Origin: Taeniopygia guttata
Lineage: Eukaryota; Chordata; Aves; Passeriformes; Estrildidae
Reading direction: 5' to 3'
DNA length: 64,000 nt
Assembly: GCF_048771995.1 (NCBI RefSeq)
Contig: NC_133032.1
Span: 25,817,501-25,881,500 of the forward strand
Part shown: piece by piece, positions 14,201-27,612 of the stretch
How positions within the stretch are numbered: position 1 is the first letter of the stretch
Layout of the letters: the number at the start of each line of letters is the position of its first letter
Notes under the pieces: generated by a model
What the model was told of the DNA's origin: nothing
Seen by the model: the letters and a program-made list of their open reading frames with translations, nothing else
Database searches by the model: none
Translations under genes and position numbers: made by a program

Positions 14201-17200
14201 ATGTAGTGTAGCAACCCACAGGAGTTGTAACTGGCAGCATCATTTCGTCAGAATACTCTGCACAGCACTGTCCTGTCATGACATTCTCTAGAGAAATATG
14301 GCATTTCCATTAAAACCTTAATTAAAAATACATATGGAGCATTCACTGCAGCTGGCTTGGCTTTAGTGCTACCTCAGACCTCAGCATGCCCAGCCTGAAG
14401 GCTGGTAAGATGTTGGAGTTCCTCCACAAGTACATGGCAGGATTTGGTGGGTGGAGGCAGTCTGGAGTTTGGCAAGAGGAGAGGCAGGAATTGTGCAGCA
14501 CATGGGCTGCTACCTCCCCCAGCAGGGCAACAACCAGCCCAGGGGACATCAACAGACCAGACAACATTCTCATTAATTACAGGCAAAAAATCCCAAAATA
14601 CACATTATTGTCTCAAAAATAATGATAATCCTTGGCTTCTTATTTGCATGTTCATTAGCATGTTAATAGGATACCTATTATGGAAGAGCTAAACCATGCA
14701 GTCATCCACATATGCAGCCAGTCATTTATTACAAAAACAGCTTCCCTTCTATTTGACATATTTCTCCCTGTCCAGAAAATGGTTCAAGCTGCACCATCTG
14801 GGGCAAGCTGTAATTGATGAATACATCTTGAGGAAAGCAATTTTGCTTTCTGTGCATTACACACCAAATTATATTTTCCAATATCGAGAGCTCTATTTAC
14901 TTAATATTGATGGAACCAGGGAATTGCTGGAAGAAGAACCCACAGGAGGGTTTGCACCTACTAGCAAGCTTCCCATAAAAACACACCAGTCTTCAAATAA
15001 ACACACGTGTTCAGATAAACAGGGGGAGAAGTGTCAAAAGTGAGTCCAACAATCAACAACAGATCCACAAACCACTATGTCCACGTGGAAGAAAACTACT
15101 GCTGGTGAAGGAAGCACCCAGGGTAGCCCAGACCCAGGCAGGGACAGAGCTCCTAAGCCAAGAAGGGAGGATGGGGAATGATGGGCAGCCTGTGGGACAG
15201 CAGTGGTGCCACAGGTCTCAGCCAGCCTGAGTAAGCAGCACAGTCACACTCACTTAGGTACTTCTTGAGCTGACCACACAAGAATTTCTGACTCAGCAGC
15301 ATGGTTAACTATGAAGATCTGAGTGCTGCAAGACTCACTTTATTCAGGGCAGGTAACTATCCAGTAGAAAACTACAGTGGAGACTGTAGCCTTTCCTGCA
15401 GCCATCATCTTCTGGATTTCATCTTTTGACAGAAAAGCACAGCCAGTTTTCTGTCTTTCGTTATACTATTTCAGGCAGTGCCTGGTAGGAGGCAGTCATG
15501 GAGAGAACTGTGCTGGTGGTTTTGGGACAGAGCACCAGTCTGTCAGCAGATTAAATCTTTTGCAAATGCTATTCTCAACACATCATGCAGGATCTAAACT
15601 TCAGACCAACAGCTCAGCACAAACTTAATTTCATTGTGAAATGGAAGCCTTTCATATTTTGGCTATAACACTCCTAAAATATTTGTGTTTTTCATAGCAC
15701 CCTGCTCCATTTCTTTGGTTTTACTCTACCCCTGAATTTTCTGCACGCCTCAGATTTTCATGTGGGGGAGGAATAGTTGCACTGCAGATACTTCATTTAC
15801 AAAGCTTCACAGCCCCACAGCAGTCAGGGAAGACACAGAAATGGACATCAGCTGGTGACCTGCCTGACAGCAGGGGAGCAGCAGAGCTCTGGGTGAGCAG
15901 CTTGATGGGTGAGTGGAACGTTCCATTGAACAAAAAGCATCAGAGAAGACTTTGGCACGTAGGGTCAGGACTTTAACCGAGTGCATGTGTTAAAATGCTG
16001 ATGACCTCAGTTATGAGCTCTGCTGGAAGTCCAAGCATTGCCAGTCTCCAGAATGAATGGTCAGATAGAACAAATTACTATGTTGAGCTATGGTCAAAAT
16101 CATCACCCACAAAAAGATCATCACAATGCATCACTTAGGCGAGCCCATATTTGCAAGACCTTCCCCTAAATCTGTTGGCACAAAAATTTTAACTATATGT
16201 CCCTGCAGATCTGGAATTCATGCCAGAACAGGATAGGATCTATAGCTAATTCCAGTATCAGAGAAATAGAGAAATAGTACACAGAAGGGTAGTTTTTGTA
16301 ATGGTGACATTTTCCCAGTAGTAGACAGACTCAAGTCACTTGTATGTATTTAGCATCCATGAAATGATAAGGACTATCGCTGGCGAGCAAAGCACACATA
16401 GTCTCACTCTGGACACTCCAAACATTTCCACATCTTGCCATTACCCATGGTTTTTATCACCTCTGCCACCAGAAATGGAATTCACTACTGCAGCATAAGC
16501 AGCCTGTAGCAAATCTCCCCTCACCACCAAAACCCCCACTTCCACTGATTAAACAAGAAACTTCTCAAGAGGGACCTGCCCTCACCAAGCACTCCTGGGC
16601 CACTCGCTGACCTCAAGCTTCCTGCTTCAGGGACAAACACAGAGCACCAAACCCTGGCATGGTGGCTGTCCCTGGTTGCCCATGCACTGAGGATAGAAGG
16701 TCAGGATTGCGCCTTGTGGTGCAACAAGTGGACTAATGAGAAAGGAATCAATGATGGCATAGGCCAGGAGAGGACTGCTGCTGGCCAGGATGGGCTGTTG
16801 TGGTGAAGATTTCAGCAATAGGTGGCCTGGGAGCCAGCTTTCCCAGCAGTTTAAGAAAAATGTCCTACGAAGGCAAGCTGCCACAACCCACGACACCAGG
16901 GAGCAAACGATGAGGTTCAAGAAGTGCTGCAGACTGCTCTTCACGGGGGAGGCTGCTGATCAGTTCAGCTGCTGCTGGGGAGGCTGGAAGCGTGGCTGCC
17001 TGGAGCTTGTAAGAAGAGGAAGGGTCATAAGGAAAAAGCCCAGAGACCGACAGAAAGTTGAAGAACATGCACATGCAAAAAAGAGCACATTGTGTCCAAA
17101 GAAAGTTCAACAACTTTCCCAGCTCATTGGATTGTGGGAACTTTGCTTTTCCAGGGAATAACTGTGCTATTTTCAGCATTTTTATTATTTGATTTGTCAC

Positions 17201-17569
17201 AGGCTGTCTCAGGAGACTATCAACAATCAGTTTCAAGCAGCATCTGACCACAAACACTTCTCCACATGTGATTTAGAACATCTGGAACAAAGGAGACAGC
17301 TTTCAAACCGTGCCAGCACTGCGCTGCCTCTCCACATTTCTTCTCCTTCCTCCCATCTCCACACCATTGTTGGACTGCGTGTAGAAAGCGGGCTGGAGAA
17401 GCCAAGTTTGGAGCCCCGACTGCAGCACTGCTTGTGTTTGCCATGAGCACGTGGGGAGAGTGGGCACCGCCTGCTTTGAAGAAGGGCACAGTCAGGGCCT
17501 GCTGGTGGCACATTCCCCACATCGCTGAGCTGCTTTGATTTAAACTTCACATTCCCTAGGGACAGGAGA
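11247..17569. other. Intergenic, no supported gene
   Basis: No domain-bearing frame is visible. A GC-richer patch lies at about 12.1-12.3 kb, and an AT-rich block with several ATTA cores and a TTTGCAT at about 14.56-14.83 kb resembles a regulatory element, without proof. Confidence 0.5.
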
Positions 17570-17800
17570 TGTGATCCTTGGCCTGGAGGCGGGCCAGCCT
17601 GAGGACTCGTGCCAAAGCTTGCATGCTGGATATTGCATCCACAGAGCTGAAAAGGAGGCGCCTGCTTTGCTCTGCGCCAGCCGTACGCACCAGCTCTCTG
17701 ATTAGCGCAATAATCTCCTCAGAAACCCAGAGCAGCCTTCCCACCAGAGCTATCTGGCAGGTAAATTGTAAATTAGCAAAGCAGCTCTTCAGCAAGCCTG
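17570..17800. other. CpG-bearing block: candidate conserved element or unrecognised exon
   Basis: This block has several CpGs in a CpG-poor region and is open on both strands. On the minus strand an acceptor-like ACCTGCCAG precedes an open frame reading IALVGRLLWVSEEIIALIRE onward to a stop near 17,556. On the plus strand an open frame ends at a good donor-like CAG/GTAAAT at 17,760. I recognise no protein family. It may be a conserved noncoding element of the MYO1B 3' flank, or chance. Confidence 0.2.
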
Positions 17801-20800
17801 AGGAGGGAACGGGAACATATGAAAAAGGAATCCAGGCAAATAGCAGAGGAAATGACATTATGATCCCAGCTGGATGCCCTACAATGCGCTGCTCAGTGTT
17901 CTGCACAGAAAACCTACATGAGAACGGGGAGAGGTTCTGGCTCCCGCAAAGCCGATGAGAATTTTGTCATCATCTGTGAGGGGGAAGGTTTCGTGTCCAT
18001 CTCTCATTTCCCTGAGTGACCCACGCGGATGTGGTGCGATGTCCCATGTGGTGCATTCATGCCGCCTGCTGCCTTGCACGTCTGGCTCCCCTGCGTGGCT
18101 GCCAGTGCTGGGCTCATCAGCACATGTGCCACGCTGCTGCCAGCACTCCCCAGCCAGTGCTGCACAAACCCGGGGCTGGTCTGTGACAAAGTCAGCACCA
18201 GGGCACACAGAGACTTTGAACTGTGCTTTGAGATGGTGACATTGCAGCAGGATCTGTATCCACCACTTCCTCTCCTTTCTACGTTTTCGGAGAACAGCTG
18301 GAAAAATTCTGGGATGTGTGTCTGTCTTAAGCTAGAAAATCTGGAATTTTGACACACAGTGTCTTCTAAGAGAGCTTATGAAGTCCCTGACACCTGCCAT
18401 GGCTGCAGAAAGCACAACTGCTATCCCAGTTCCTGGCTGTGCATCACCCCAAGCCAGAGTTACAGATCCCATGTCCTCTCCCCTGTCCCACCCTATGGGG
18501 TTGCACAGGGACCTGTGTCCCCCAGGGAGCTCCTGTCACAGGGTGACTTCTCAGCCCTTGCAGCCCATGGTCCTGGCTCACTGAAGGGTCCAGGAAGGAC
18601 CAGACCATGGTGCTGCAGTGACAGGGAACATGGTGGTTCAGCTCGTGCTGAAATGTGAAACTGCAGCCTCAGTCTTACTTTTCCAGCCATTTCTAGGAAA
18701 AAAATAGCTATAAATACAAGTCTTACTTCTAGTTGCTAGGATCCATTCTGTTTCATTTTTTTCCCAAAACTGAGAATGGTCTTCAACTCCACTAGTACAC
18801 AGTTCACTCAAAAAAGGAACAAAAATGTGTAAATTTATCTTTTCTTCACCAAAAAAAGATGCATCCTTAAAGCCACAGTCAGCCACTTAAAGACCTTTAT
18901 CCCATATTGCAAGTGCAACAATCCAAGAAAAGAAGGACAAAGAAATTCGGCTTGAAGTATATTTTCCACAAGAGCCAAAGCACAATCTTCAAGGAACAAC
19001 ATGACAACATCCCTTAGAGGGTGAGAAATTGCATCTAGTGGATGTGCCAGGTGGAAGATGTCCACATTCCCCGCCCATTTTCATTCTTTGAAGCATGTAT
19101 GTTCACACACTCCAGCTGATGACACCAAAAGCAGTTTCCCAGGAACTGCAGGGACAGCATTTCCCCAGTGCTGTGCTGCCACCAAACATATTTCCCACTC
19201 ATTAAGGTTGCTGTTGGCACTGAACTGAGCAGTGACACACTCCTGCCAGACCTCATGAGCTCCCTATGAGGCACCAGTCCTGATATGTGGGTTTTGGAGC
19301 CCAGGTCCTCAAGACTGAAGAGCCAAAGCAACTAAACCCTGGTGGGCTGCAGTTCAGCAGTCACAGGAAGCTCCTGATGTCTGGCAGCTCGTGCACCTTT
19401 TCCAAGTGCCTCTTACCCATACCCTGCTTTGGATTTGCTTTTCTTTCTGAGAGAATTTCATGCCCCTCCTTAAATCGGATTCTAGAAAATTCCATGCAAG
19501 TACGACCAAGACCCTGGAGAAACAGGCAGACCTCTTGAGCAGGGCACACTGGGGCAGTGTGAGGGAAGGGAATATCTAGGAGTGAAAAACATGAGGAGAA
19601 AGCCACAAAGACAAGGGAAGCCTCCAAATAATAGCATGTATCAGGACTAGCACAGTAACCAAAACTAGATCAAATCTAGTTTTGCTCCACCCTGGCTGGA
19701 TGCAGCACCCCAGGGTCTGCCAGCTGGAAAGGATGCTCTCCTCTCTTTAAAAAGGTTTTCTTTGCCCTCTTTGTACAGAAAAATCAGAAGATAGACAGGG
19801 CTCTGAGCAATCTCGTGTTGTTCAAGTCCTGCTCATCAAAGCAGGGATTGGACTAGAGATCTTTATTGTCCTTCCAACTCAGACTGTTCCATGATTCTGA
19901 AGGACTAAAACTTGAAGCGTGGATTGGCTCACAGTCCCCATTTTCCTTTTCTAGTTTGTTCTCTTGTTGTTTTGTTTGTTTTACCCTGAAAAATCCTGCC
20001 TCCTCATCAGTAGGAAGAAAACCACGCAGGCAGGATCAAACCCACATCCCCAGAGCCAATCACATGCAGGACAGCAGGTCATATCAACACAACATTTCTA
20101 AATAGTGTCCAAATAAAGGGTCAAGGAGAATATCTCCGTGCCAGTAATGGGCTGACTACAAGCTGGAAACATTCATACACTTACGTTGCTGTAGGTTTGG
20201 TGTTTGTTTAGAACAAATGCCCTTTTTATCAGAAATAGCTGTTTTGGGTTTTTTTGGGGGTTTTTTAATCATCCCCAGAGCAGTTCATGAAAATTCAGGA
20301 ACCTGCCATCACAAGGCCACAACACCCATATGATATTAAGAAGTTTGTGATGCAATGAAAATTTAGGATCTTTCACTGCAAGCTCAGCCACAATTTTTGG
20401 ACTTTAATTTTTAATAACAATCAATAGCTTATGGGGCAATCAATCAGACAGAATTGCTTTGAACATCTCCAGTTTGAATCTCCATGTTTAAACTTATGCC
20501 AAGCTATATTCCCATAGCTATACAGCTTACTAGCAAGTAAGGAGATAGCTGAGTGTATTCACAGCTATTTAATGCTCCTTTGCACCAGTTAAAAATGAGT
20601 TCCCTCCTTTTGGCATCACAGTTTGAAACTGCCTATTTGATATTCTGATATATTCATTTTTTCCAGCTACAAGAAGCACACACAGCAACCTTGAAGGCTT
20701 CGTGCAGTGAATTAAACCAGTAGAGACTCATCACAACATCACTTCGAGGAGAGCTCTCCTCTAACAGGAAGAGACAGAGCACATAGCAACAGCAGCTTTT

Positions 20801-23800
20801 CATGTTCCAGGCTTCAGGTTTGCTTTTCCTCAGAGTTTTGGGAAATACTGGTGACACCACACAGCTAACAAGGAAACTTGAGAGGGAACAAAGCATCTCT
20901 CGTTAAAAACAGCTCTTGGAAGGGAAATGAAACATTTCCTGGATGTTCAGCTGCAACCAAGGTGCCAAGATGCAGTGGTAGATAATGGAATAACCTAAAA
21001 GAATACATTGTTGCTGTATCCTGGAGATATTTGCCTCCCTTTATCACTGCAGGGAACGTCAAAGGCGGGAGGAAACAAGGTGGGAGGAAATCAGAACATG
21101 ATGGGAGCCAGAGCAGGAAACATCACCCAGCATCTCTAAGACCACCCAGTATCAAGATACTGGTGGGGAAAGAATTCATAATGTGCAGAAGGGACACTGC
21201 CAGGCCAGAAAAAATCCCCATTCATTGTGGCAAAACCCAGCATGTCCCACTTTCAGAGAACAGCTTAAAAGTATTCAGTGTTTCAGAGGGTAAAGGGGAA
21301 AGTGGGCAGTGAATTCCCAGGCTCCTCCAGAAGCATTCCCTGCAAATCCCCAACACTCTGCCATATTTCCAGGGAAGAACATTCAGTGACCACAAGAATA
21401 TTTAGTTGTCTGGGTGGTTTTCTTGGTTTTATGGGTTTTTGTTTTGTTATTTTAATATTTTTGGTTTTGTTTTATTAATAATTGGATACCATAAACAGTA
21501 AAATGTGACACAGCAAAGAGATCATTACCTTGGGTTGAGTGCAGGGAGTAGCCTTGGAAACCAGCAGAATTATTAAGAAAAGAGATCCAGATTATTTGAG
21601 TTTTCTTTTTATCCACGTTTAAAGCCTGTTGTGTCTCATACTTCATCATTTCACCTAATCACTTCACAGCCAGATGTCAATGGTTAAAGGTTTAGAATGA
21701 AGAAGAGAGACAATCTGTTTCTTAACAGTTTTAAGACTCAGTTTCATCAATTGCTTATAAGCAAAGTTAACTCCATGGTCTGAATCTGTCCTCACTCTCA
21801 TTTTGATTAAAAGTCTGAGTACTCAATTAATCCATGAGTGGAAGGGAACAGGAGCAGAAATGCTTCTAGCTGATAAACGAGATTAAGTTGATATCAGAAT
21901 CCCAATTCTTTAAATAGCACTAGTTTACTGTAGACAAACACAGTCAGACATAAAATAGCAATGCATTTACTTAAAACCAACAAATTCATAGGAGTACTTT
22001 TTTCCTCTTTGCATTCCAGCTAATTTTTTGAGACTGCCCAAAGCAAATCTGCCCCAACTTACATAAAAACACATTTCCACAACAATTGCTGACAGCAACT
22101 GTAAATTCACCACAATCTTCTCTCCACTCTGCTTCAGAAGCCTAGGGAAAGGGAAAGGTCTGGTGCTGCTGGGGGAGTGCTGTGGGCAGCCACCCTGAGA
22201 GACAGAACGTGGCAGTTCTGGGAAGTGTCTGTACAGTCCATGCTTAAAGCAGCCACTGCTCAATATTTCAGCAGAAGCAAGTTCTGCTCTGCCAATTAAC
22301 TTTTTTTTTTTTCCATGCACTAAACCTCCCTTTACCTTCAAGTCCAGGAGGAAACACTCCAGTGAGTCAGAACATGGACAGTCTCACTTTACGGTGAGTC
22401 AGTGGGACACATGAATGGTGTTGTCCTTGAGGAGGACGCCACTGCCTCAATTAAGTCTCCTGAAACTCCTGGGGAGATCACACAACTGCAGACAGACAGG
22501 TCTAAAGTACAAATCCCCAAATTTTGGGCTGGAATGGCTGCAAGGTCACACTACATGACACCACCTTTAGCTACATTTCAACTGGAAGGTGACGGGACAG
22601 TGACATACCAAGCACTAAAACAGTATCCAGAAAATTTGGATCACTTTGAGCAGTTTTACAAAAATCAGCAAACAATTGTCCCTCCCACTTACAATATGTT
22701 TGTGTAAGCTAAAAACCACTACAGCAAGGAGGGAACTTAGACAGGAGGAGAGTCAGAACTCATTTGTTGGTCATAGTAGAGATTCCCTCAAGTTCACACT
22801 GGTATATATTGGTGTAAGTTCTCAGCATTCCCAGAGTCCTGTCCAGCTCTGTCTTTGAAATGTTTATTAGGAAGGTCTAATGCCCAAAGCAGCACAGGTG
22901 TGTGCATCTCCCATCACCATCACACTACACAGCACTCCTTTGAAAATGACTATGATCATTTCCTACAGAATATGGAAAATATGTTGTGTTCTTCAAAAGC
23001 TTAAGAATTAACAGTGACGTTTTCACAGACTGGGGGAAAACTCTCTCATTTCACATAAAAATTTTGAATTCAGTCTTCATTTTTCCCCCCCGAAATGTAT
23101 AGAAAAAGGCTTTCTATTTGGCAAAGAAAAGAAAGACAAATTAAAAGTGAATATGCTTTTCCTGAATTTACATTTCAGTTTCTTTTCTTCCATAATTTGT
23201 ATAGTGAACAAAAATATTTTAAAAAAGATCAGGATAGAATTGATAGAAACATCACAAGACATAACACATGGAATATGATAGGTTTGGAGCACAAAGCCAT
23301 TTTAAAAAACCAGGTTTAACTGGCTGTAATACTGTTCTTAGGCAATTGGTCTGAAACTTAATGTTAGAAAAGTTGAGTTTGTAGAAATTTTAGCAAAAAT
23401 TATGATGAGGAAAAGACTAAAAATTGTTACTGTGAATCACTGAGGATGCCTCTTAAGGCATCACATACAAAATAAAAATTTCTTTCTTCAAGTCACACAC
23501 CAGTGTTGTGTATAATTGATCTAGAAACTACTCACCTGTTCTTTTTGCAGTAAGAAAGATACAGATATAGAGAAAATATAGGTCTAGGAACAGAATTTTA
23601 TTTTATTCTAGAAAGCATCATGCATCATTTTTTTTTTCTTAATGATCCTTGCCCAGCTCTGAGATGAAAGAATAGCATTTACAAAGTAAAAGGATGCAAA
23701 AGTAAGGTTAGCACCATAAGAGGAATGCTCTTCTCTTTACAACTCCATTTGATAGACAGTCATAAAAGAAAACAGAAGGGAGGAAAAAAAAAAAAAAGCT

Positions 23801-25316
23801 AGGTAGTTCAGCAGCCTTGTATTTTTACTTTCAACATCCAAGATACTTAAATCTAAACATCAAGATACCATGACTCTCCTAGCAATACCTAATAATTCAT
23901 GTTCAGCAAAACTTGCTCTGTACATTGAGAAGTATTCAGGAGTCAAAAGATAATTGTCACAAAGTACCAGCTAATGTTCAAGGTATAAATTGTAGGAGTC
24001 CAGAAAAAGAGAGGAAACAAGAGAAACCAAGGTGAGGAGTTTGTCCCTCTTCCAGTCTTTTGCAGGCTATTATGACTTGCTGCAAAGGTCAAAAAAATGG
24101 AAGGGATGTGTACTCGAGCTGGCTGGGATGGGACAAATATCCTAATATTATCCTGTAATACCCTAGTTTCACAGGCCAAATAGCCAGATGTTCTTAATCC
24201 AAACTCTCCCATTTCTTACCTGCAAGCAACTACAGAATTACATCAGATTTCAAATATTTGTTTTCCTTACTTTTTATTAATTTTTAAAATTTTCTCCATG
24301 TGGTTCTTACTGTAACATTTCCAAGGCAGTGAACAGTTTTACCAAATCTCCAATCTTCCCCAAGCAGAAATTCTAGTACAAGAATTAGGAGCTTTAAATG
24401 CCACATTGTCATTATGACGTGCCGTCTTAAGGCAATGGAATAATTCCTTTCAAGTACCATAATTTTGCATCACAAATCGATTCTAAAATCTCCTTTGCAA
24501 GCATCTATAATTGCAATACATGTAAAATTATTTAAATTTTATTAAACTATTAACCTGACTCATTTATTAAAGAAGGGTTTGAACTACAATTATCAGGAAG
24601 AGGCAGCTTTTTGTCAGTTGGGGAAATACATCCTTTGATTACTGCCACCTTTCAAGGTCACACATATGGACTTTTAACAGCAACATTGAAGCAGCCTGTT
24701 AAAACAACTGCTTTGTATCCAAATCATAGGAAAACCATTTAATCCCAAAGCAGAGGGTGGTGTAACCCAAACCAGTTGTATTTTTCAGACTAATAACAAT
24801 TAGCACTTGAACACCTATTGCAGTAAACAGTGTTTTAACCTTGAACTACCCAGAGGAGCCTTCATCACATCACCACCTTGAATGCTACATCACATCACCA
24901 CCAGGAGAGGAAGGAGACTCTGAACTTTTCTTTCTCTTTCTTTTATTTATGCTTGGGCTTCCAGCACTGCACATCAGACAGCCAGGGTCTCACTCTGTCC
25001 TCTTATCAGAGCACAAAACACAAGGCGCTTTCTCCAGTGTCCTCACATCGACAAATCAGAGTCACATCCCACAAACCCTTCACGTGAGCAGTTCCTTCCC
25101 TCTGGAAAAGCATCTCTCCTCTCAAGGATTTCAGCTAATGCTTCTGGCTTGTAAAAGATTAAGTGCAATCAGTTACACTGAAGGTTTATAATGTGGCCCT
25201 TGATTGTATTTTCTGTGCACGCATTTACATCAGGCACACAAGTTATATAAAATAGTTTGGAGTACAAAAATATGGTTATAACATAGGAGTACCAAACAGC
25301 ACAGAATTAGAACAGT
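17801..25316. other. Intergenic 3' flank of MYO1B, no supported gene
   Basis: It contains the CR1 fragment at 19,799-19,899 and poly-purine or poly-T runs, and otherwise nothing recognisable. A 101-codon open frame at 22,402-22,707 matches no family I know. Confidence 0.5.
19799..19899 (+). mobile_element. CR1 LINE 3'-end fragment
   Basis: Diagnostic CR1 tail wording is recognisable: GCTCTGAGCAA, then GATTGGACTAGAGATCTTTA, CCTTCCAACTCAGACTG and CCATGATTCTG. Only the last 100 bp or so can be recognised and it is clearly diverged, so it is an old, inactive truncated copy. CR1 is the dominant LINE of birds. Confidence 0.8.
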
Positions 25317-25322
25317 TTTATT
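25317..25322 (-). other. MYO1B: Candidate MYO1B poly(A) signal (distal)
   Basis: AATAAA on the minus strand, about 1.13 kb after the stop codon. Confidence 0.35.
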
Positions 25323-25547
25323 ATCATAATATCAATTTATATACAGACCCTCAAATTAAGGATTTTTTTTCTTTTTTTAAATTCTAGGTATTCTTCCCAA
25401 ATTGATAACTGTAGTGTACACTCTAAAAACTGCAAATTAACAACACAGATCTATTTTAATCCCTACATTGTCTATGCAGTCTGCACCAATCCTCTCTCTT
25501 CCACACAAAAGTGTATTATAAATAATCTCACAAAATGTCACGTATGT

Positions 25548-25553
25548 TTTATT
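25548..25553 (-). other. MYO1B: Candidate MYO1B poly(A) signal (proximal)
   Basis: AATAAA on the minus strand, about 900 nt after the stop codon. Confidence 0.35.
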
Positions 25554-26452
25554 GCACATTGTACATGCCAATATTTAAAAGAGAGGCTTAAACCTTTCAC
25601 TTGATAACTAACTGTTTAAATAACTAGCATTTACTTGTGTTATGAATACTATTGCATTTTTCAGGCTCTAATGTTAAATCATAATTTAAAAGAAGAATAG
25701 CAGAACAGAAAATATGCCTTGAACTTTATAGCTTTTGTGAAAAAAAGAAAAAGCTTATTTAATTCTGCTGATCTCTACTTTATAAAGTCATTAAAAACAT
25801 CTGACCTAATTAAAAATGCTGTTTTGAAATTTCCATATGTCTTACTATAAAATTATGCATGTAGCTGCTTGTGCAATCATCTATTCCTTCTATTTTGCAG
25901 AATTAGATGTCTCTGTGCTGTACTGATCAGAAGGTTGAGTTACACAGGTCCTAGTGCGAGCTACAGGAGTTGTTTTATCAGCCTCTGCTCTGCTGGTCTG
26001 CAGGGGCAAGACATGAAGAGCCTGCCAGAGACCTGGAGAGCTTGGGATAAAAGGACACTGGGCACAAATGGCCACCCAGCATCAAGGCCATGTATAATTC
26101 CTGTTAAGCAGATCTCTAGACTAAGGAATACGAGTAAGTTACCATTAATATGTGGGTTTATGATATGCTGCACTAAAATACGACTGCTAAACAAAGAAAA
26201 TGATTGGTTGTATGACAGATATGTGCCAGCTGGTAAAAATGCCTCACTGGATAAAATTCTACATTTTGAGGGTTAAAACTCTGGCATGAACAAAAAGATT
26301 TCAAAGTCGATTGATCAAATGTTTTGCCAAGGGTTTCTAAAGCTATTAGCCATCAACAGCTCCAGAAAAGGATAAAAATAGCAAAACCAAACCACTAAAA
26401 TTGCACTATTACAAAGAAACAAGTCCATGAAAGGGAGAGTCACCAGCTGCAG

Positions 26453-26576
26453 TTAGGGGACAGCCACTTCGAGAAGTCGATTGTTTTTTCGCTTGCAAGT
26501 TGGGATGTTGCCATTTTTCTGGCTGCCTTGTATGAACTTCACACACACTTTGTCTTGTTTGAACTGGACCAGAAAC
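26453..26576 (-). CDS. MYO1B: MYO1B last coding exon
   Basis: This exon carries 124 coding bases, completing Glu and then reading FLVQFKQDKVCVKFIQGSQK, NGNIPTCKRKNNRLLEVAVP and TAA. The basic C-terminus (CKRKNNR) is typical of MYO1B. The acceptor is TTTTAG. Confidence 0.97.
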
Positions 26577-27569
26577 CTAAAAGAGGGAATGGTAAAAACT
26601 TTAGTTAAGTGTGGAGAGAAAAAAAAAGACACATGAGGGGCAGAAGTCTTTTCCTGTTGGTTCTAAGCATCACTCCAAAATATGTCATTTTCAACTCTGT
26701 ATTAATAATAAAGAGTTAGGGAATAAATTAAAAAAGCCATACTTTATGGTATGGCTAGAATCTCCTTCTGATTGTATCTCTTAATAATTGCTTTTTGTCT
26801 ATAACTGTGGACATTTTACAAGCTAGTTTGCTATTCCTTTAGAAAAAAAAAAAAAAAAAAGCAGTTTGAAACAGAATTTCTCTTCTACCAGAAACGCAGC
26901 AAAGACCATTTCCAACTACTTCACTGCTGGCCAAAGGGACTTCTCTGTTTTCATGGAAGATCAACACTTCTGTAGCAACATAGGGAGTTTTCTTCTGATT
27001 TATGCTTAATTTAGTCCATCTGGTATTTCAGCAGCTCTCATATGTCTAATCCTTAGTTAGCCTTTATAGCCCCCTGCTCAGCAACTGGGAAAATTCACTT
27101 CCTGTCCAGCAGTCTCCAAATTTAGAAATTTTCTACAGTTCAGGGTAAATTAATCTGGATTTGACTCTTCACTTTTTACTGGAAGGGAAATCTCACTGAC
27201 TGTGGAGAACTGCTTTTAAGAAAAAACAACACCACAAAAACCCAACGTGCTCCTGTGGAGCCTCAAACCTCTCACGGATCTAGATAGCAAGATTAAAAGC
27301 AATAAGCAAGGCAGTGCTGCCTCTTGGCTCACATGCAGTGCTTGCTGACCTAAAAAGTCCTTTGTAATGCAGCCGATTTTCCCTTTTAGCATCCTTAAAA
27401 AGTCCTCCAGCAGAGGCCAAAAACTTCAAAGAATTTGCTCTGCAGCCGGAAACCACAAATCAAGCTGACGGCAGAGCTCAGGGGAGGAAGTGGCCTCTGC
27501 TGAGCTGAGCTGCCCTTGGGTCCTGCTTTCCTGCTGCACAGTCCAGGCACTCAGAGCTTTCTCAGCACT

Positions 27570-27612
27570 GCATTTTTGGGGTGCAGCATTTACAGCTGCA
27601 CCCCAAAAATGC
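27570..27612. repeat. Perfect 18-bp inverted repeat with 7-nt loop
   Basis: GCATTTTTGGGGTGCAGC (27,570-27,587) is followed after ATTTACA by its exact reverse complement (27,595-27,612). It lies in the last intron of MYO1B. RNA from either strand would fold into a stable hairpin. Pairing does not extend beyond the 18 bp, which is short for a microRNA precursor. Confidence 0.9.

Larger units (their letters stand above)
25317..26452 (-). other. MYO1B: Probable MYO1B 3' UTR
   Basis: This stretch directly follows the stop codon. It is AT-rich and without long open frames. Minus-strand AATAAA signals occur at 25,548-25,553 and 25,317-25,322, so a 3' UTR of about 0.9 to 1.1 kb is plausible. Which signal is used, or whether a later one is, cannot be told from sequence. 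Confidence 0.4.

Noticed and set aside
22402..22707. A 101-codon plus-strand open frame
   Set aside because: No recognisable domain, no start or splice context, and ordinary composition for noncoding DNA here.
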